DNA of 21,238 nt from DASWHD01 sp036393335 (GCA_036393335.1 DASWHD010000021.1:1-21238); one strand, 5' to 3'. Positions 1 to 6,699 are shown, counted from the first letter of the stretch. Notes: a model not told the origin generated them from the letters alone. Made by a program: numbers and translations.

Positions 1-329
1 AGGGGGTAGGGTCCGAGATTTTTCAGGGGCTGATTCTCCTCCCTGGCGCCATTGCTGAATCCGTCGCGGTCGGCTGGCCGGTCGCCCGGGTCTGGGACGA
101 TCGCGCCTCCGGCCCGGGATGCGTGACTCGTCTTAGACAGGTGTCGCGGCCGATTTCTTGCGCGCGAAGCGAAGATTTTTGCGGAACACTCCTGGGTTCG
201 CGGGCGAGCCCGCTCCTACGGCAGGGACCTCCGCAGCGGCCGGCGGCCCTCCCGGAGGAGCGACCTGGGTCGCGAACCCGGAACCCGCACCACCCCTGGC
301 ATCGCACCGGTTCGCGGGCGAGCCCGCTC
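1..329. other. Non-coding stretch with REP-like elements
   Basis: I see no convincing gene here. Open frames on both strands are Arg/Ser/Pro-rich and look like by-products of high GC. The stretch holds two direct copies of a short palindromic repeat (195-219 and 309-333) and a small GCGACC/GGTCGC palindrome near 261-275. The first 190 bases show nothing I recognise. Confidence 0.6.
195..219 (-). repeat. REP-like palindrome, copy 1
   Basis: On the minus strand the element starts with GTAGGAG and continues into a GCGGGC / GCCCGC hairpin with a 2-nt loop (200-205 with 208-213). A GTAG tetranucleotide ahead of a hairpin is the hallmark of REP elements mobilised by RAYT (TnpA-REP) transposases. 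No such transposase is in the window. Confidence 0.75.
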
Positions 330-333
330 CTAC
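309..333 (-). repeat. REP-like palindrome, copy 2 (supplies the stop of the ORF6N gene)
   Basis: This is identical over 25 bases to the copy at 195-219 and in the same orientation, 114 bp away. The TAG inside its GTAG head (minus strand, 332-330) is the stop codon of the ORF6N gene, so the element sits exactly at that gene's 3' end. Confidence 0.75.
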
Positions 334-878
334 ACGATGTCCGTCGGGGTATTCCTACCGCGGTCTCCGCCGTGAAATCCGACTCGCCGTTGGTTCGGCG
401 CCGGTGGGGCCATGAGGGCGCGGAGGGCGTCGAAGACGACTTTGAATTGCGCGGCGTAGTTCTTTTCCATCTCCTCGATCTTGCGGGCGAGGTCTTTGTG
501 GGAGGCGAGCATCTGCCGGAGGCGGACGAACGCCCGTACCACGTAGACGCTGACTTCGACGGCGCGGTCCGTATTGAGGACGCTGGCCGCCATGATGGCT
601 CCGTGCTCCGTGAAGGCGTGGGGTAAGGCCGGGGAGTACTTGAGCCGCGAGAGGTGGTCGCAATCTGCGACCACCTCGGCCTTCTCCTCCGCGGTGAGCT
701 GGAACATGAAATCCTCCGGGAAGCGGCTCCGATTCCGTTTGACCTGTTCGTTGAGCCGCTTGGTGGGCACGCCGTAGAGCTCGGCAAGATCGGCGTCGAG
801 AATCACCCTCTCTCCGCGGATGGCGAGGATAGCGCGTGCGACGCGCTCGCTGGGAAAGGTTGAGGTGGTGTCTGGCAT
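330..878 (-). CDS. ORF6N domain-containing protein
   Basis: The product is a 182-aa protein with an N-terminal ORF6N domain (about residues 12-105), a putative DNA-binding module known from phage proteins such as KilA-N/ORF6N antirepressors and from solitary chromosomal genes. The family pattern is visible: a run ending in LDADLAELYGVPTKRLNEQ, then RNRSRFPEDFMFQLT, then HAFTEHGAIMAASVLN. The C-terminal third (DLARKIEEMEKNY) is predicted to be helical or coiled-coil. I chose the ATG at 878 because AGGAGG lies about seven bases upstream on the minus strand; the longer frame beginning at 1016 would start inside intergenic repeats. The TAG stop comes from a REP-like element. It lies next to a WYL regulator, a common accessory-region neighbour. 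The biological role is unknown; a phage or mobile-element origin is likely but not shown by the sequence. Confidence 0.85.
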   Translation of the reverse strand: MPDTTSTFPSERVARAILAIRGERVILDADLAELYGVPTKRLNEQVKRNRSRFPEDFMFQLTAEEKAEVVADCDHLSRLKYSPALPHAFTEHGAIMAASVLNTDRAVEVSVYVVRAFVRLRQMLASHKDLARKIEEMEKNYAAQFKVVFDALRALMAPPAPNQRRVGFHGGDRGRNTPTDIV

Positions 879-944
879 TTCCTTGCCTCCTGGGTGCTCG
901 TCCTGAGCGGGTGGGCAGGGGTGGCGCGGGTCGGTGTTCCGCGA

Positions 945-1145
945 CGCCCTCACCCTGTCCCTCTCCCGCGATGGGGAGAGGGGACTGGTTCCCGGGGTCA
1001 GGCGGGATGGGACCAAGCCGCGGCACGCATTCCTTGCGCCCTCACCCCCTGCCTGCCGGCAGGCAGGCGGCCCTCTTCCACGAGGGGAGAGGGGGCCTGG
1101 TTCCGCGACGCCCTCACCCCGGCCCTCTCCCGGGGGGAGAGGGGG
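945..1145. repeat. Three copies of a CCCTCACCC...GGGAGAGGG repeat
   Basis: Three directly repeated imperfect hairpins share the left part CGCCCTCACCC and the right part GGGGAGAGGG, beginning near 945, 1038 and 1107. The middle copy carries an extra 20-bp perfect palindrome, CCTGCCTGCCGGCAGGCAGG (1048-1067), between its arms, and the same palindrome recurs at 21209-21228. The third copy runs into the WYL gene and encodes the last residues of that protein. Confidence 0.75.
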
Positions 1146-2151
1146 GTTGGCTCCCGGCGTCGGCGGGAGACTCCGAGGTGGCGGCGTGCGCGTAGAGGGC
1201 GGTGAGGCGGGCGGCCTCGGCGGCGATCTCGTGGCGCAGCGCGGCGGGGGCGAGGACCTCGCAGTCGGCGCCGAACTTGAGGATCTCCATCTTCACTTCC
1301 GGGAAGTGGGAGGCCGGAAAGCGCAGGGTGAGGGAGCCGTCGGCGTGCTCCTCCATCTCTTGCTCGCGATGCCAGCGCTGGTGGCGGACCCAGCGGGCGC
1401 GGAAGGGGGTGAAGCGCAGGACGACCTGGTGGCGACCGGGGCCGTGGAAGATGCCGAAGCTCGCCTCCAGGTAGGCGTCGGGGTCGAAGGCGGAGTCGCG
1501 GGCGAATGGCTCCGTGGCCGGGCCGGTGAGCTCGGTGCGGACGAGGGCGAAGTCGCGTACCGCGTTACGCAGCTCGCAATGGGCGATGAGGTGCCAGCCG
1601 CCGTCGTGGTGGACGAGGTGGTAGGGGCGCACCGTGCGCTCCGTGGTCTCGCCGCTGGCGGCGGCGAGGTAGCGGATGGGGAGCTTGCGGCCGGCGATCA
1701 GGGCGTCGAGGCAGGCGTGGAGGACGTCGGGGTCACCCGCGGCCTCGGCCGGGTCGCGGAGGCTGATGAGGCGCTCCGGATCAGGCGCGCCGCGGGGGCG
1801 AAGAAAGCCGTAGGTAGCGAGCTTGTCCCGCACGCCGTCCAGCTCCGGCAGGGCGCGGGCCGAGACCAAGCGCTCCAGGGCCGCCCGGGCCAGGAGCAGG
1901 GCGGTGAGATCCGCTCCGGTGAGCCAGGTGGCCGGCAGCTCGAAGGCGTCGCCGGTGTAGCGGTATCCCTTGCGGTGCGCGTCGTACTCCAGGGGTGCGC
2001 GCAGGCGATCGCTCAAGAACTCGACGTCGCGTCGCGCCTGGTTGATGGAGTACTCGAACTGCCGCGCGAGGTCGCGCGCGTTGGGGAAGGCCCCCCTGCG
2101 CACCTGGTCGTGGAACCAGAGGAACCGCTCGTAGACGAGGCGCTGCGCCAT
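1114..2151 (-). CDS. WYL domain transcriptional regulator (HTH + WYL)
   Basis: The product is a 345-aa protein of the YafY/WYL type. Residues 1-65 form a winged-helix DNA-binding region (ARDLARQFEYSINQARRDVEFL). The WYL domain follows in the middle, with the characteristic block RPYHLVHHDGGWHLIAHC and then RDFALVRTEL. A C-terminal WCX-like domain ends near KFGADCEVLAPAAL. WYL domains are ligand-sensing modules, in several cases for nucleic acids, and such regulators often accompany defence genes. The start at 2151 is supported by GAGGG about five bases upstream. The final 15 or so residues (Pro/Gly/Ser-rich) come from an intergenic repeat, so the original C-terminus has probably been replaced. 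It has no obvious partner operon; a role in regulating the nearby toxin or restriction genes is only a guess from proximity. Confidence 0.88.
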   Translation of the reverse strand: MAQRLVYERFLWFHDQVRRGAFPNARDLARQFEYSINQARRDVEFLSDRLRAPLEYDAHRKGYRYTGDAFELPATWLTGADLTALLLARAALERLVSARALPELDGVRDKLATYGFLRPRGAPDPERLISLRDPAEAAGDPDVLHACLDALIAGRKLPIRYLAAASGETTERTVRPYHLVHHDGGWHLIAHCELRNAVRDFALVRTELTGPATEPFARDSAFDPDAYLEASFGIFHGPGRHQVVLRFTPFRARWVRHQRWHREQEMEEHADGSLTLRFPASHFPEVKMEILKFGADCEVLAPAALRHEIAAEAARLTALYAHAATSESPADAGSQPPSPPGRGPG

Positions 2152-2659
2152 GGCTTCCCTCGTGAGGTTGGAGCGCTATAGGTAGCAGCACGGGGACCCA
2201 CAGCAAAGGCGAATTTCGCAGCCGGCACGGATTGCAGCACCGAGCGGCGATCCCCCCTCTGCCATCCTGGCTGACCGTGAGGCGGACTCCACCCGCCACC
2301 GAAGACCCCGCGGATTTTCGCGACCCGCCTGCCAGTCCTGCCGTAGGGGCACGGCAGGCCGTGCCCCTACCGGGCGATGGCGCCCACGGGCTTGGTCAGG
2401 CGCAGACCTGCGCGGTGCAACGGCCCGCCCAGCCGACCATCACCCGCTGCTTCGCACGGCGTCGCCACGACCCGTGACCGAGGTGCGGCGGGCGAGACCT
2501 CTCCTGGCCGGCATGGCGTCGTCGTGGCGTTGCGCCCCGCCTTCACATTGTCTGCCTGCCGAGCCGGCACGGCGGTCCGGGTGGGTCGCTGGAACGCCTC
2601 ACGGCCCACACACAGCACTGACCTTGGGGTGGGAATCGGATCGTCGTCACGGATTGCCG
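2152..2659. other. Non-coding stretch with one strong palindrome
   Basis: This is 508 bases between the WYL gene start and the PIN gene end. The only structured element I see is a perfect 12-bp hairpin headed by GTAGGGGC (arms 2343-2354 and 2359-2370, 4-nt loop), of the same general kind as the other GTAG-headed repeats. Open frames crossing the region (for example on the plus strand at 2377-2766) have no recognisable domain. A promoter for the WYL gene should lie near 2152-2230, but I cannot pick one out. Confidence 0.55.
2343..2370. repeat. GTAG-headed palindrome (12-bp arms)
   Basis: This is a perfect inverted repeat, GTAGGGGCACGG / CCGTGCCCCTAC, with a CAGG loop. No T-run follows on either side, so it is better read as a dispersed repeat than as a terminator. 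Confidence 0.8.
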
Positions 2660-3085
2660 TCACTCCTCGAACGGGTTTTCGATGGGTAGCCCCTCGATTT
2701 GCTGGCCGTGCTGCAGGTCCTCGCTGTAGAGCCGGGTGCAGCCGGCGTCGAGGGCGGCGGCAATGATCAGGGCATCGTAGAAGGCGTAGCGGTAGCGGGC
2801 CTGGATATCGAGGCCGCGGTGGTAGAGCGCGATGCTGGCCGGTACGCGGAACAAGGGGGCGAACACGGTTTCGAGGTAGGCGCGGGCGCCGTCGGTGCCG
2901 AGCGGAACCTCCGCCTTGCGCAAGACGGTGTTCAGACATTCCTGCACCACCTGAAAGCCGATGCAGGCGTTGCCGGTCTTCACGCCCTCGCGAATGATGC
3001 GTCCGGTAATCGCGGACTTGCGCTCATCCCGCGCTTCGCGCTGGTAGATGAAGGCGTGGGTATCGATGAAGCGCTCAACGTTCAT
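2660..3085 (-). CDS. PIN domain toxin, VapC-like ribonuclease
   Basis: The product is a 141-aa PIN-domain protein. The acidic residues expected for the metal-binding nuclease site are present: Asp8 (FIDTHAFIY), Glu49 (VQECLN), Asp104 (YDALIIAAAL) and Asp123 (YSEDLQHGQ). The C-terminal SEDLQHGQ...G..I.NPF pattern is typical of the family. The gene overlaps the upstream small antitoxin-like gene by 11 bases, the usual coupling in type II toxin-antitoxin operons. Known VapC toxins cleave tRNA or rRNA; the target here cannot be read from sequence. All key residues are intact and the length is normal, so the gene looks functional. Confidence 0.9.
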   Translation of the reverse strand: MNVERFIDTHAFIYQREARDERKSAITGRIIREGVKTGNACIGFQVVQECLNTVLRKAEVPLGTDGARAYLETVFAPLFRVPASIALYHRGLDIQARYRYAFYDALIIAAALDAGCTRLYSEDLQHGQQIEGLPIENPFEE

Positions 3086-3296
3086 TCATTTCGTCCCGCG
3101 TCAGCTTGCGTCCGAGACGGACCTTGCCCCGCAGGTCGGCGATCACCTGGTCATAACGCTGCATCCGCTCCTGATGCCGGGCGTAGTCCGCGAGCCAGCG
3201 GCAGAACTGCTCGTTGAGGGTCGTGTGTTCTGCCCGCGCACGCTCACGGGCGGCCTCGATGAGCTTTTCGTCGGCGCTGAGGGTGATGTTCTTCAT
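3075..3296 (-). CDS. Antitoxin of the PIN toxin (RHH-like)
   Basis: The product is a 73-aa protein whose first residues (MKNITLSADEKLIEAARERA) resemble a ribbon-helix-helix DNA-binding N-terminus. They are followed by a charged helical C-terminus (RYDQVIADLRGKVRLG) that would wrap the toxin. AAGGGA stands about seven bases before the ATG at 3296. It precedes and overlaps the PIN gene, the standard antitoxin-first order. Binding to its own promoter is expected from the family, and a short inverted repeat lies just upstream at 3318-3334. Confidence 0.82.
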   Translation of the reverse strand: MKNITLSADEKLIEAARERARAEHTTLNEQFCRWLADYARHQERMQRYDQVIADLRGKVRLGRKLTRDEMNER

Positions 3297-3317
3297 GGCG
3301 TGATCCCTTCGTTTGCG

Positions 3318-3334
3318 TACACGAATGCAGTGTA
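3318..3334. promoter_or_regulatory. Possible operator of the PIN toxin-antitoxin operon
   Basis: A short inverted repeat, TACAC-7 nt-GTGTA, lies 22 bases upstream of the antitoxin start. On the minus strand its TACACT half also resembles a -10 box, but I find no good -35 partner. The arms are only 5 bp, so this is a weak suggestion based mainly on where RHH antitoxins usually bind. Confidence 0.25.
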
Positions 3335-3484
3335 GACGGAGACCGTGTTACCACTCCGATCCCCCCCCGCAACCGACCCATGGGCGTCCATCCTGGCCCT
3401 GCGCGGCGATTCCCTGCGCGGCCTCGGGGCGGGAGGTCCCTCCCGTTCCTTGTTCTCATGGTGAGAAAGGCGAGCCATCACCAC

Positions 3485-3562
3485 TCATGACTCCCCCTCA
3501 CCCAGCCCCAGCGCCTTCCACTCCAACCCCTCGATCTCCTGGAGCGTCTTGCCCGCGATGCC
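3485..3562 (-). pseudogene. 3'-terminal fragment of a second DUF2130 gene
   Basis: The minus strand encodes GIAGKTLQEIEGLEWKALGL and then G-E-G-E-S and a TGA stop (3487-3485). This nearly equals the last residues of the complete DUF2130 protein encoded at 5033-6301, which ends in the same 20 residues and then E-E-A-D-S. At the DNA level 3503-3561 aligns with 5051-5109 with only a few differences. Nothing upstream of this tail matches DUF2130: the preceding bases are the end of hepT. It is therefore a gene stump, left by deletion of a paralogue that once followed hepT or created by a duplication/recombination event. Confidence 0.88.
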
Positions 3563-3571
3563 GGGAAATCC

Positions 3572-3955
3572 TTATGGAGGGCCATCACCGAGTTCCCTCC
3601 GCATGGCCTTCACCGCCTCAATCAGCCCGGGCAGCCGCTCCCGGCAAACGCCGTACACGACCTCCGCATCGAGGTGGAACTAGTGGTGGCTGATGACGTC
3701 CCGGATTCCCTTGGCCCCGGCCCAGTCCACCTGGGGATGGCACCCCAGCAGCTCGCCGCCGGTGACCTTATCCAGGTTCTTCAGGCTCTCCCCGACGGCG
3801 ATCAGCATCATGCAGATGGCATCGAGGCGGTCGAGCCCCGCGTCGTCCGCCAGGAAGTCCTCGGCCGACTGGATCGGGGCGAAGCGGCGCTCGATGCGCG
3901 CCGCCCCCTCCAAGATCTGCGCGAGGATCTCTCGCACCAGGGCCGGGTCAGACAT
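3572..3955 (-). pseudogene. hepT: HepT-like HEPN ribonuclease toxin interrupted by an amber codon
   Basis: HepT is the HEPN-fold RNase toxin of the MntA-HepT (type VII) toxin-antitoxin family. Translation from ATG 3955 (AGGAGG about seven bases upstream) gives 91 residues ending G-I-R-D-V-I-S-H-H, followed by TAG (3682-3680). The frame then continues FHLDAEVVYGVCRERLPGL and on to a TAA at 3574-3572, exactly what the family shows after the active site. Read through, the protein would be 127 residues, a normal length. The conserved motif is R-x4-H-x-Y: here Arg85 and His90 are present and the Tyr position (codon 92) is the TAG. In the Shewanella system that Tyr is the residue modified by MntA. 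A single base change from TAC or TAT explains the stop. It overlaps mntA by eight bases. Either the gene is inactivated or a 91-aa form is made; sequence alone cannot tell. Confidence 0.9.
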
Positions 3956-4238
3956 CCACCGCCTCCTCGTCGATCCGTTTCTTGAGGAAGGCGTTCATCC
4001 GGTTGCTGTACCGGACGACGTCCACCGGGCAATGCAGCGACTCCTCCAGCAGGGCCTTGATATGCACCAGAAAAAAGAGGTCGGGCTTGCGCATCTCCAC
4101 CACCACATCCACGTCACTCCCCTCCCTGGCTCTGTCCTTCGCCACCGAGCCGAAGAGGGCGAGGCGGGTCACGCCGTACTGCGCCGCCAGCTCCCGTTTG
4201 TGCTCGCGCAAGACTCGTAACGCCTCGTCGCGCCTCAT
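3948..4238 (-). CDS. mntA: MntA-like nucleotidyltransferase antitoxin
   Basis: The product is a 96-aa minimal nucleotidyltransferase. The signature GS-x10-D-x-D is intact (Gly30, Ser31, Asp42, Asp44 in LFGSVAKDRAREGSDVDVVVE), with a third acidic residue at Asp73 (HCPVDVVRY). In characterised systems MntA transfers AMP groups from ATP to a Tyr of the partner HepT RNase and so neutralises it. GAGGTGA lies a few bases before the ATG, inside the end of the methyltransferase remnant, and the start overlaps that gene's stop as ATGA. The 3' end overlaps hepT by eight bases. The enzyme looks intact, whereas its partner has lost the target Tyr codon. Confidence 0.92.
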   Translation of the reverse strand: MRRDEALRVLREHKRELAAQYGVTRLALFGSVAKDRAREGSDVDVVVEMRKPDLFFLVHIKALLEESLHCPVDVVRYSNRMNAFLKKRIDEEAVDV

Positions 4239-4633
4239 AGCGTCACCTCGATGATCTTCATGGTGTCGTTGCCGAAGATGTCCACCACCTTCACCGCGAT
4301 CTTACGCCGTCCCGGCGCGCACTCGCGCGCCACGCTCTTCAACTCCAGGGAGCGGTCCTTCTCGGTGAGGAAGGACTGCCACTCGTTCTCGAAGACGTAG
4401 TTACCGGTCCACACCTCCTCGTACATGGCCAGCTCCACCTGCGGACCCTCCATCCCCGCCAGCTCCCCCTACCCATGCTCGCGCTTCACCCGGATGATCT
4501 CCTGCTTGCTCTCGAAGTCGAAGTCCACCTCCCGCTTCTCCCCGAACAACAAAACGCGGTACGTATCCGGCAACGGCCGATCCGCCTCCAGATACTTGAT
4601 GATCTCCCGCTTTTCGTTGCCCGTGAGCTTCAC
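4235..4633 (-). pseudogene. Remnant of a Mod-type adenine-specific DNA methyltransferase
   Basis: From a GTG at 4633 the frame gives KLTGNEKREIIKYLEADRPL and then PDTYRVLLFGEKREV. This resembles the N-terminus of large site-specific DNA methyltransferases of the Mod (type III-like) group. It passes straight into DFDFESKQEIIRVKREHG, a TAG (4471-4469), and then in the same frame VWTGNYVFENEWQSF ... IAVKVVDIFGNDTMKIIEV, which resembles the C-terminus of the same group. No catalytic motif (DPPY/DPPF or the SAM-binding FxGxG) is present, so a central region of several hundred residues appears to be missing. The whole frame is only 132 codons. The part after the amber can be read from an internal ATG at 4453. 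Family assignment is from recalled conserved ends, not a search. Confidence 0.6.
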
Positions 4634-4910
4634 GGCAGGTCTCCAACTGGCACCGGGGGCTCTTTCCCGAGAACTGTAGCTCGTAGGTATCGGAGGCACG
4701 CTGCGAAGGGTAGGTGCAGACTCCGGTGATCTCGATCGCCGTCTCGTACGTGTAAGCACACTCCTCGTCGCGCCCGAAGGGGCGACCACCGTCTCGGTGC
4801 AAGTCGAGATGCAACGAGGCATCGACCTGCGTCGTGTAATCTTGTACCTCGATCGTGAGAAAAGGGGGCTCCTCCTTCGCCCCCTTCTGCTTACCATGAC
4901 TTTTGGCCAT
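4401..4910 (-). pseudogene. Truncated conserved protein upstream of the methyltransferase remnant
   Basis: Translation from ATG 4910 gives a charged leader (MAKSHGKQKGAKEEPPF) and then a plausible compact domain, LTIEVQDYTTQVDASLHLDL ... FGRDEECAYTYETAIEITGV ... SDTYELQFSGK, up to about 4655. After that the open frame runs to 4401 but becomes Gly/Ala/Arg-rich nonsense that overlaps the methyltransferase frame, so the original C-terminus has been lost, probably by a deletion or frameshift near 4640-4660. Residues 15-85 look like a real protein: balanced composition, alternating beta-like pattern, and an E-x4-YETAIEITG block. I do not recognise a function. Its position suggests a small accessory gene of the restriction-modification operon. 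Confidence 0.5.
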
Positions 4911-5032
4911 GGGTGACTCTTTGCGCGTTAGCGTCTCTGCCCTGAGACCTCGCCGCCGCCCCAACACCATAACCCCACTTCCCCTTCGTGTCCTTCATGA
5001 ATGCCCTGGTACGAACGGCGGGCCAGGACCAA

Positions 5033-6301
5033 TCAGGAGTCCGCCTCTTCCAACCCCAGCGCCTTCCACTCCAGCCCTTCGATCTCCTGGAGCGTCTTGC
5101 CGGCGATGCCTTGCAGGTCGCCGTACATGCCGACGGTGGCCTGCATGACGCGGTCGATCTGTTCGGCGCGTTTGGCCCATTGCTTGGTGATCGCCTTCTT
5201 CTCCTTGTCGAGGTCCTCCTGCATGGTCGAGAAGGCCTCGACGATGGCCTGGACGCGCTGGCGGAAGCGCGGGCCGGTGAGGTACTGGTAGACGATCTCC
5301 ATCTTGGTCTGCTGGCCCTCGCCGGCCTGGCGGGCGGAGGCGACCTCGATGAGGGAGTGGCGCAGGGTCATGGCGACCGGCAAGGCCACGCGCGGATGGA
5401 CAATCCAGACGCCATCCACGAGGGCGAAGCTCTCCACCTCCTTCGGTAACGCCTGGCTGACCAGGATGGCGATCTCCGCCTGGGCGGCGCGCTGGTCGTC
5501 GCGCAGCTTGGGGAGCCAGCCGTCGCTCCAGTTCTTGGTGCGCTTGGACTCCCACAGGATGGTGCCGCAGGGACCGAGGGGACCGGCGACGCGGTGCAGC
5601 ACGTCGCCGCCGTGCTCACCCTTGGGCACGGGCTCGATGGTGTCGCGTGGAAACTGGGCGCGGAGCTGGGCTTCCAGCTCCAGCTCCAGGACCTCCCCCT
5701 GGAGCTGCTGGGAGCCCTGCTCGGCGCGACGCTTGAGGTCCTCGATCTGGCGCTGCATGGCGGCGATGGTCTGTTCCTTCTCTGCCACCTTGAGGCCGAG
5801 CTGCTCCTCCGCCTCTTTGCGCGCCTGGTCGCGGGTGGCATCCAGGCCGGCCTGGACCCGCTTCTCGACGGTGAGCGCCAGCTCGCGCTTGGCGTCGTCC
5901 AGCTCGCGCTGCTTGCGGATCAGGTCGGCCTGGGCCTGTTGCGCCTCGGCGAGCTTGGCGTCCCGCTGGTCGAGGACCTCCTGGAGCTCGGCGATGGTCT
6001 TGGCCTGCTGATCGAGGTCGGTCGCCAGGGCGAGCCTGGCCTTCTTCGCCTCCTCGGCGGCGATGGTGGCGCGCTCCTGCTTCACCTTCGCGGCGACCTG
6101 GTCGTCGATGGCGTCCTGCGCCTTGGCCAGCGCCGCTTCGCGCTCGTGGAGCGCGGCCTCACGTTTCGCGACGTCGGCGTCCTTCCTGGCCAGGCGCTGC
6201 TCGAAGTCGCGGCGGGTGGCCGCGATGAGCGGCGCGGCCAGGGACTCGGTGAGCTTGATCTCGGTCTTGCAGCTCGGGCAGGTGATGGTCGGTTCGGTCA
6301 T
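5033..6301 (-). CDS. DUF2130 family protein, putative PD-(D/E)xK nuclease
   Basis: The product is a 422-aa protein. The N-terminus has a CPSC pair (C8, C11), part of a possible zinc ribbon. Residues about 30-205 form a long coiled coil rich in Ala, Glu, Lys and Gln. The C-terminal half holds the DUF2130 core with a nuclease-like pattern: Asp233 in KGEHGGDVLHRV and Glu251-x-Lys253 in ILWESKRTKNWSDGW, consistent with a PD-(D/E)xK fold. The start at 6301 (MTEPTITCPSC) is chosen because the family begins with this zinc-binding segment; the frame upstream is unsupported and there is no clear Shine-Dalgarno sequence. Its DNA role is unproven, but DUF2130 genes occur near restriction-modification genes. 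The 3' end is duplicated at 3485-3562. Confidence 0.88.
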   Translation of the reverse strand: MTEPTITCPSCKTEIKLTESLAAPLIAATRRDFEQRLARKDADVAKREAALHEREAALAKAQDAIDDQVAAKVKQERATIAAEEAKKARLALATDLDQQAKTIAELQEVLDQRDAKLAEAQQAQADLIRKQRELDDAKRELALTVEKRVQAGLDATRDQARKEAEEQLGLKVAEKEQTIAAMQRQIEDLKRRAEQGSQQLQGEVLELELEAQLRAQFPRDTIEPVPKGEHGGDVLHRVAGPLGPCGTILWESKRTKNWSDGWLPKLRDDQRAAQAEIAILVSQALPKEVESFALVDGVWIVHPRVALPVAMTLRHSLIEVASARQAGEGQQTKMEIVYQYLTGPRFRQRVQAIVEAFSTMQEDLDKEKKAITKQWAKRAEQIDRVMQATVGMYGDLQGIAGKTLQEIEGLEWKALGLEEADS

Positions 6302-6357
6302 GGGGGAGGAACCCGGGCTGGTGCCGTGCCTCTTCGCCAGTGCCTCGATCTTGGTGA

Positions 6358-6699
6358 CTACTGGCGTCGCGTATAGCCGACCGTGGCACACAGTCCCGCA
6401 AGGGCACCTTGCATCACGGTGGAGCTCACCTTCCCGAGTCTCCTCACGAGGCTTCGCTCGGAGAGAGTGAAGACCTTGTCGAGCCTGACCCAGCTCGGTT
6501 TGGGCAATGTGCCTTGGGCGAAGTCATCCGCGCCGAGCTGAATGGCCCGCTCGGTTTGCTCGACGGACGTCACGGCGAGTGCCACGAAATCGCCATGCCG
6601 ATCAGGACTGGTGAGCGCCTGCACAGGCCGCTTCTTGGCAGCGGAGAGGTCGGCATACGGAAAGGGAATCGGCAACAGATCGCCTGGCTCACAGGTCAT
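6358..6699 (-). CDS. MazF/PemK-like endoribonuclease toxin
   Basis: The product is a 113-aa toxin of the PemK/MazF fold. The N-terminal block EPGDLLPIPFPYADLSAAKKRP matches the family pattern of GD, then PFP, then DL.-.KKRP. The later LPKPSWVRLDKVFTLSERSLVRRLGKVS matches the substrate-binding second half. Members cleave mRNA or tRNA at short sequence motifs. I prefer the second Met (ATG 6699) over the one at 6711, because GAGG sits about six bases before it and it aligns with family N-termini. With this start the gene overlaps the antitoxin by 11 bases. Length and motifs look intact. Confidence 0.85.
   Translation of the reverse strand: MTCEPGDLLPIPFPYADLSAAKKRPVQALTSPDRHGDFVALAVTSVEQTERAIQLGADDFAQGTLPKPSWVRLDKVFTLSERSLVRRLGKVSSTVMQGALAGLCATVGYTRRQ

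Noticed and set aside
195..333. Two identical 25-bp repeats as a minimal CRISPR array
   Set aside because: Only two copies, spaced 114 bp start to start, each a perfect hairpin with a REP head, no cas genes, and the second supplies a stop codon; they are REP-like elements.
934..2181. Long plus-strand open frame of 415 codons
   Set aside because: It is antisense to the WYL regulator, Val/Glu/Gly-rich with no recognisable motif, and explained by high GC at third codon positions of the real gene.
3680..4471. Reassigned amber codon (alternative genetic code)
   Set aside because: TAG is the plain terminal stop of the ORF6N gene, fliP, waaF and gmhB in this same window, so general reassignment is not supported.
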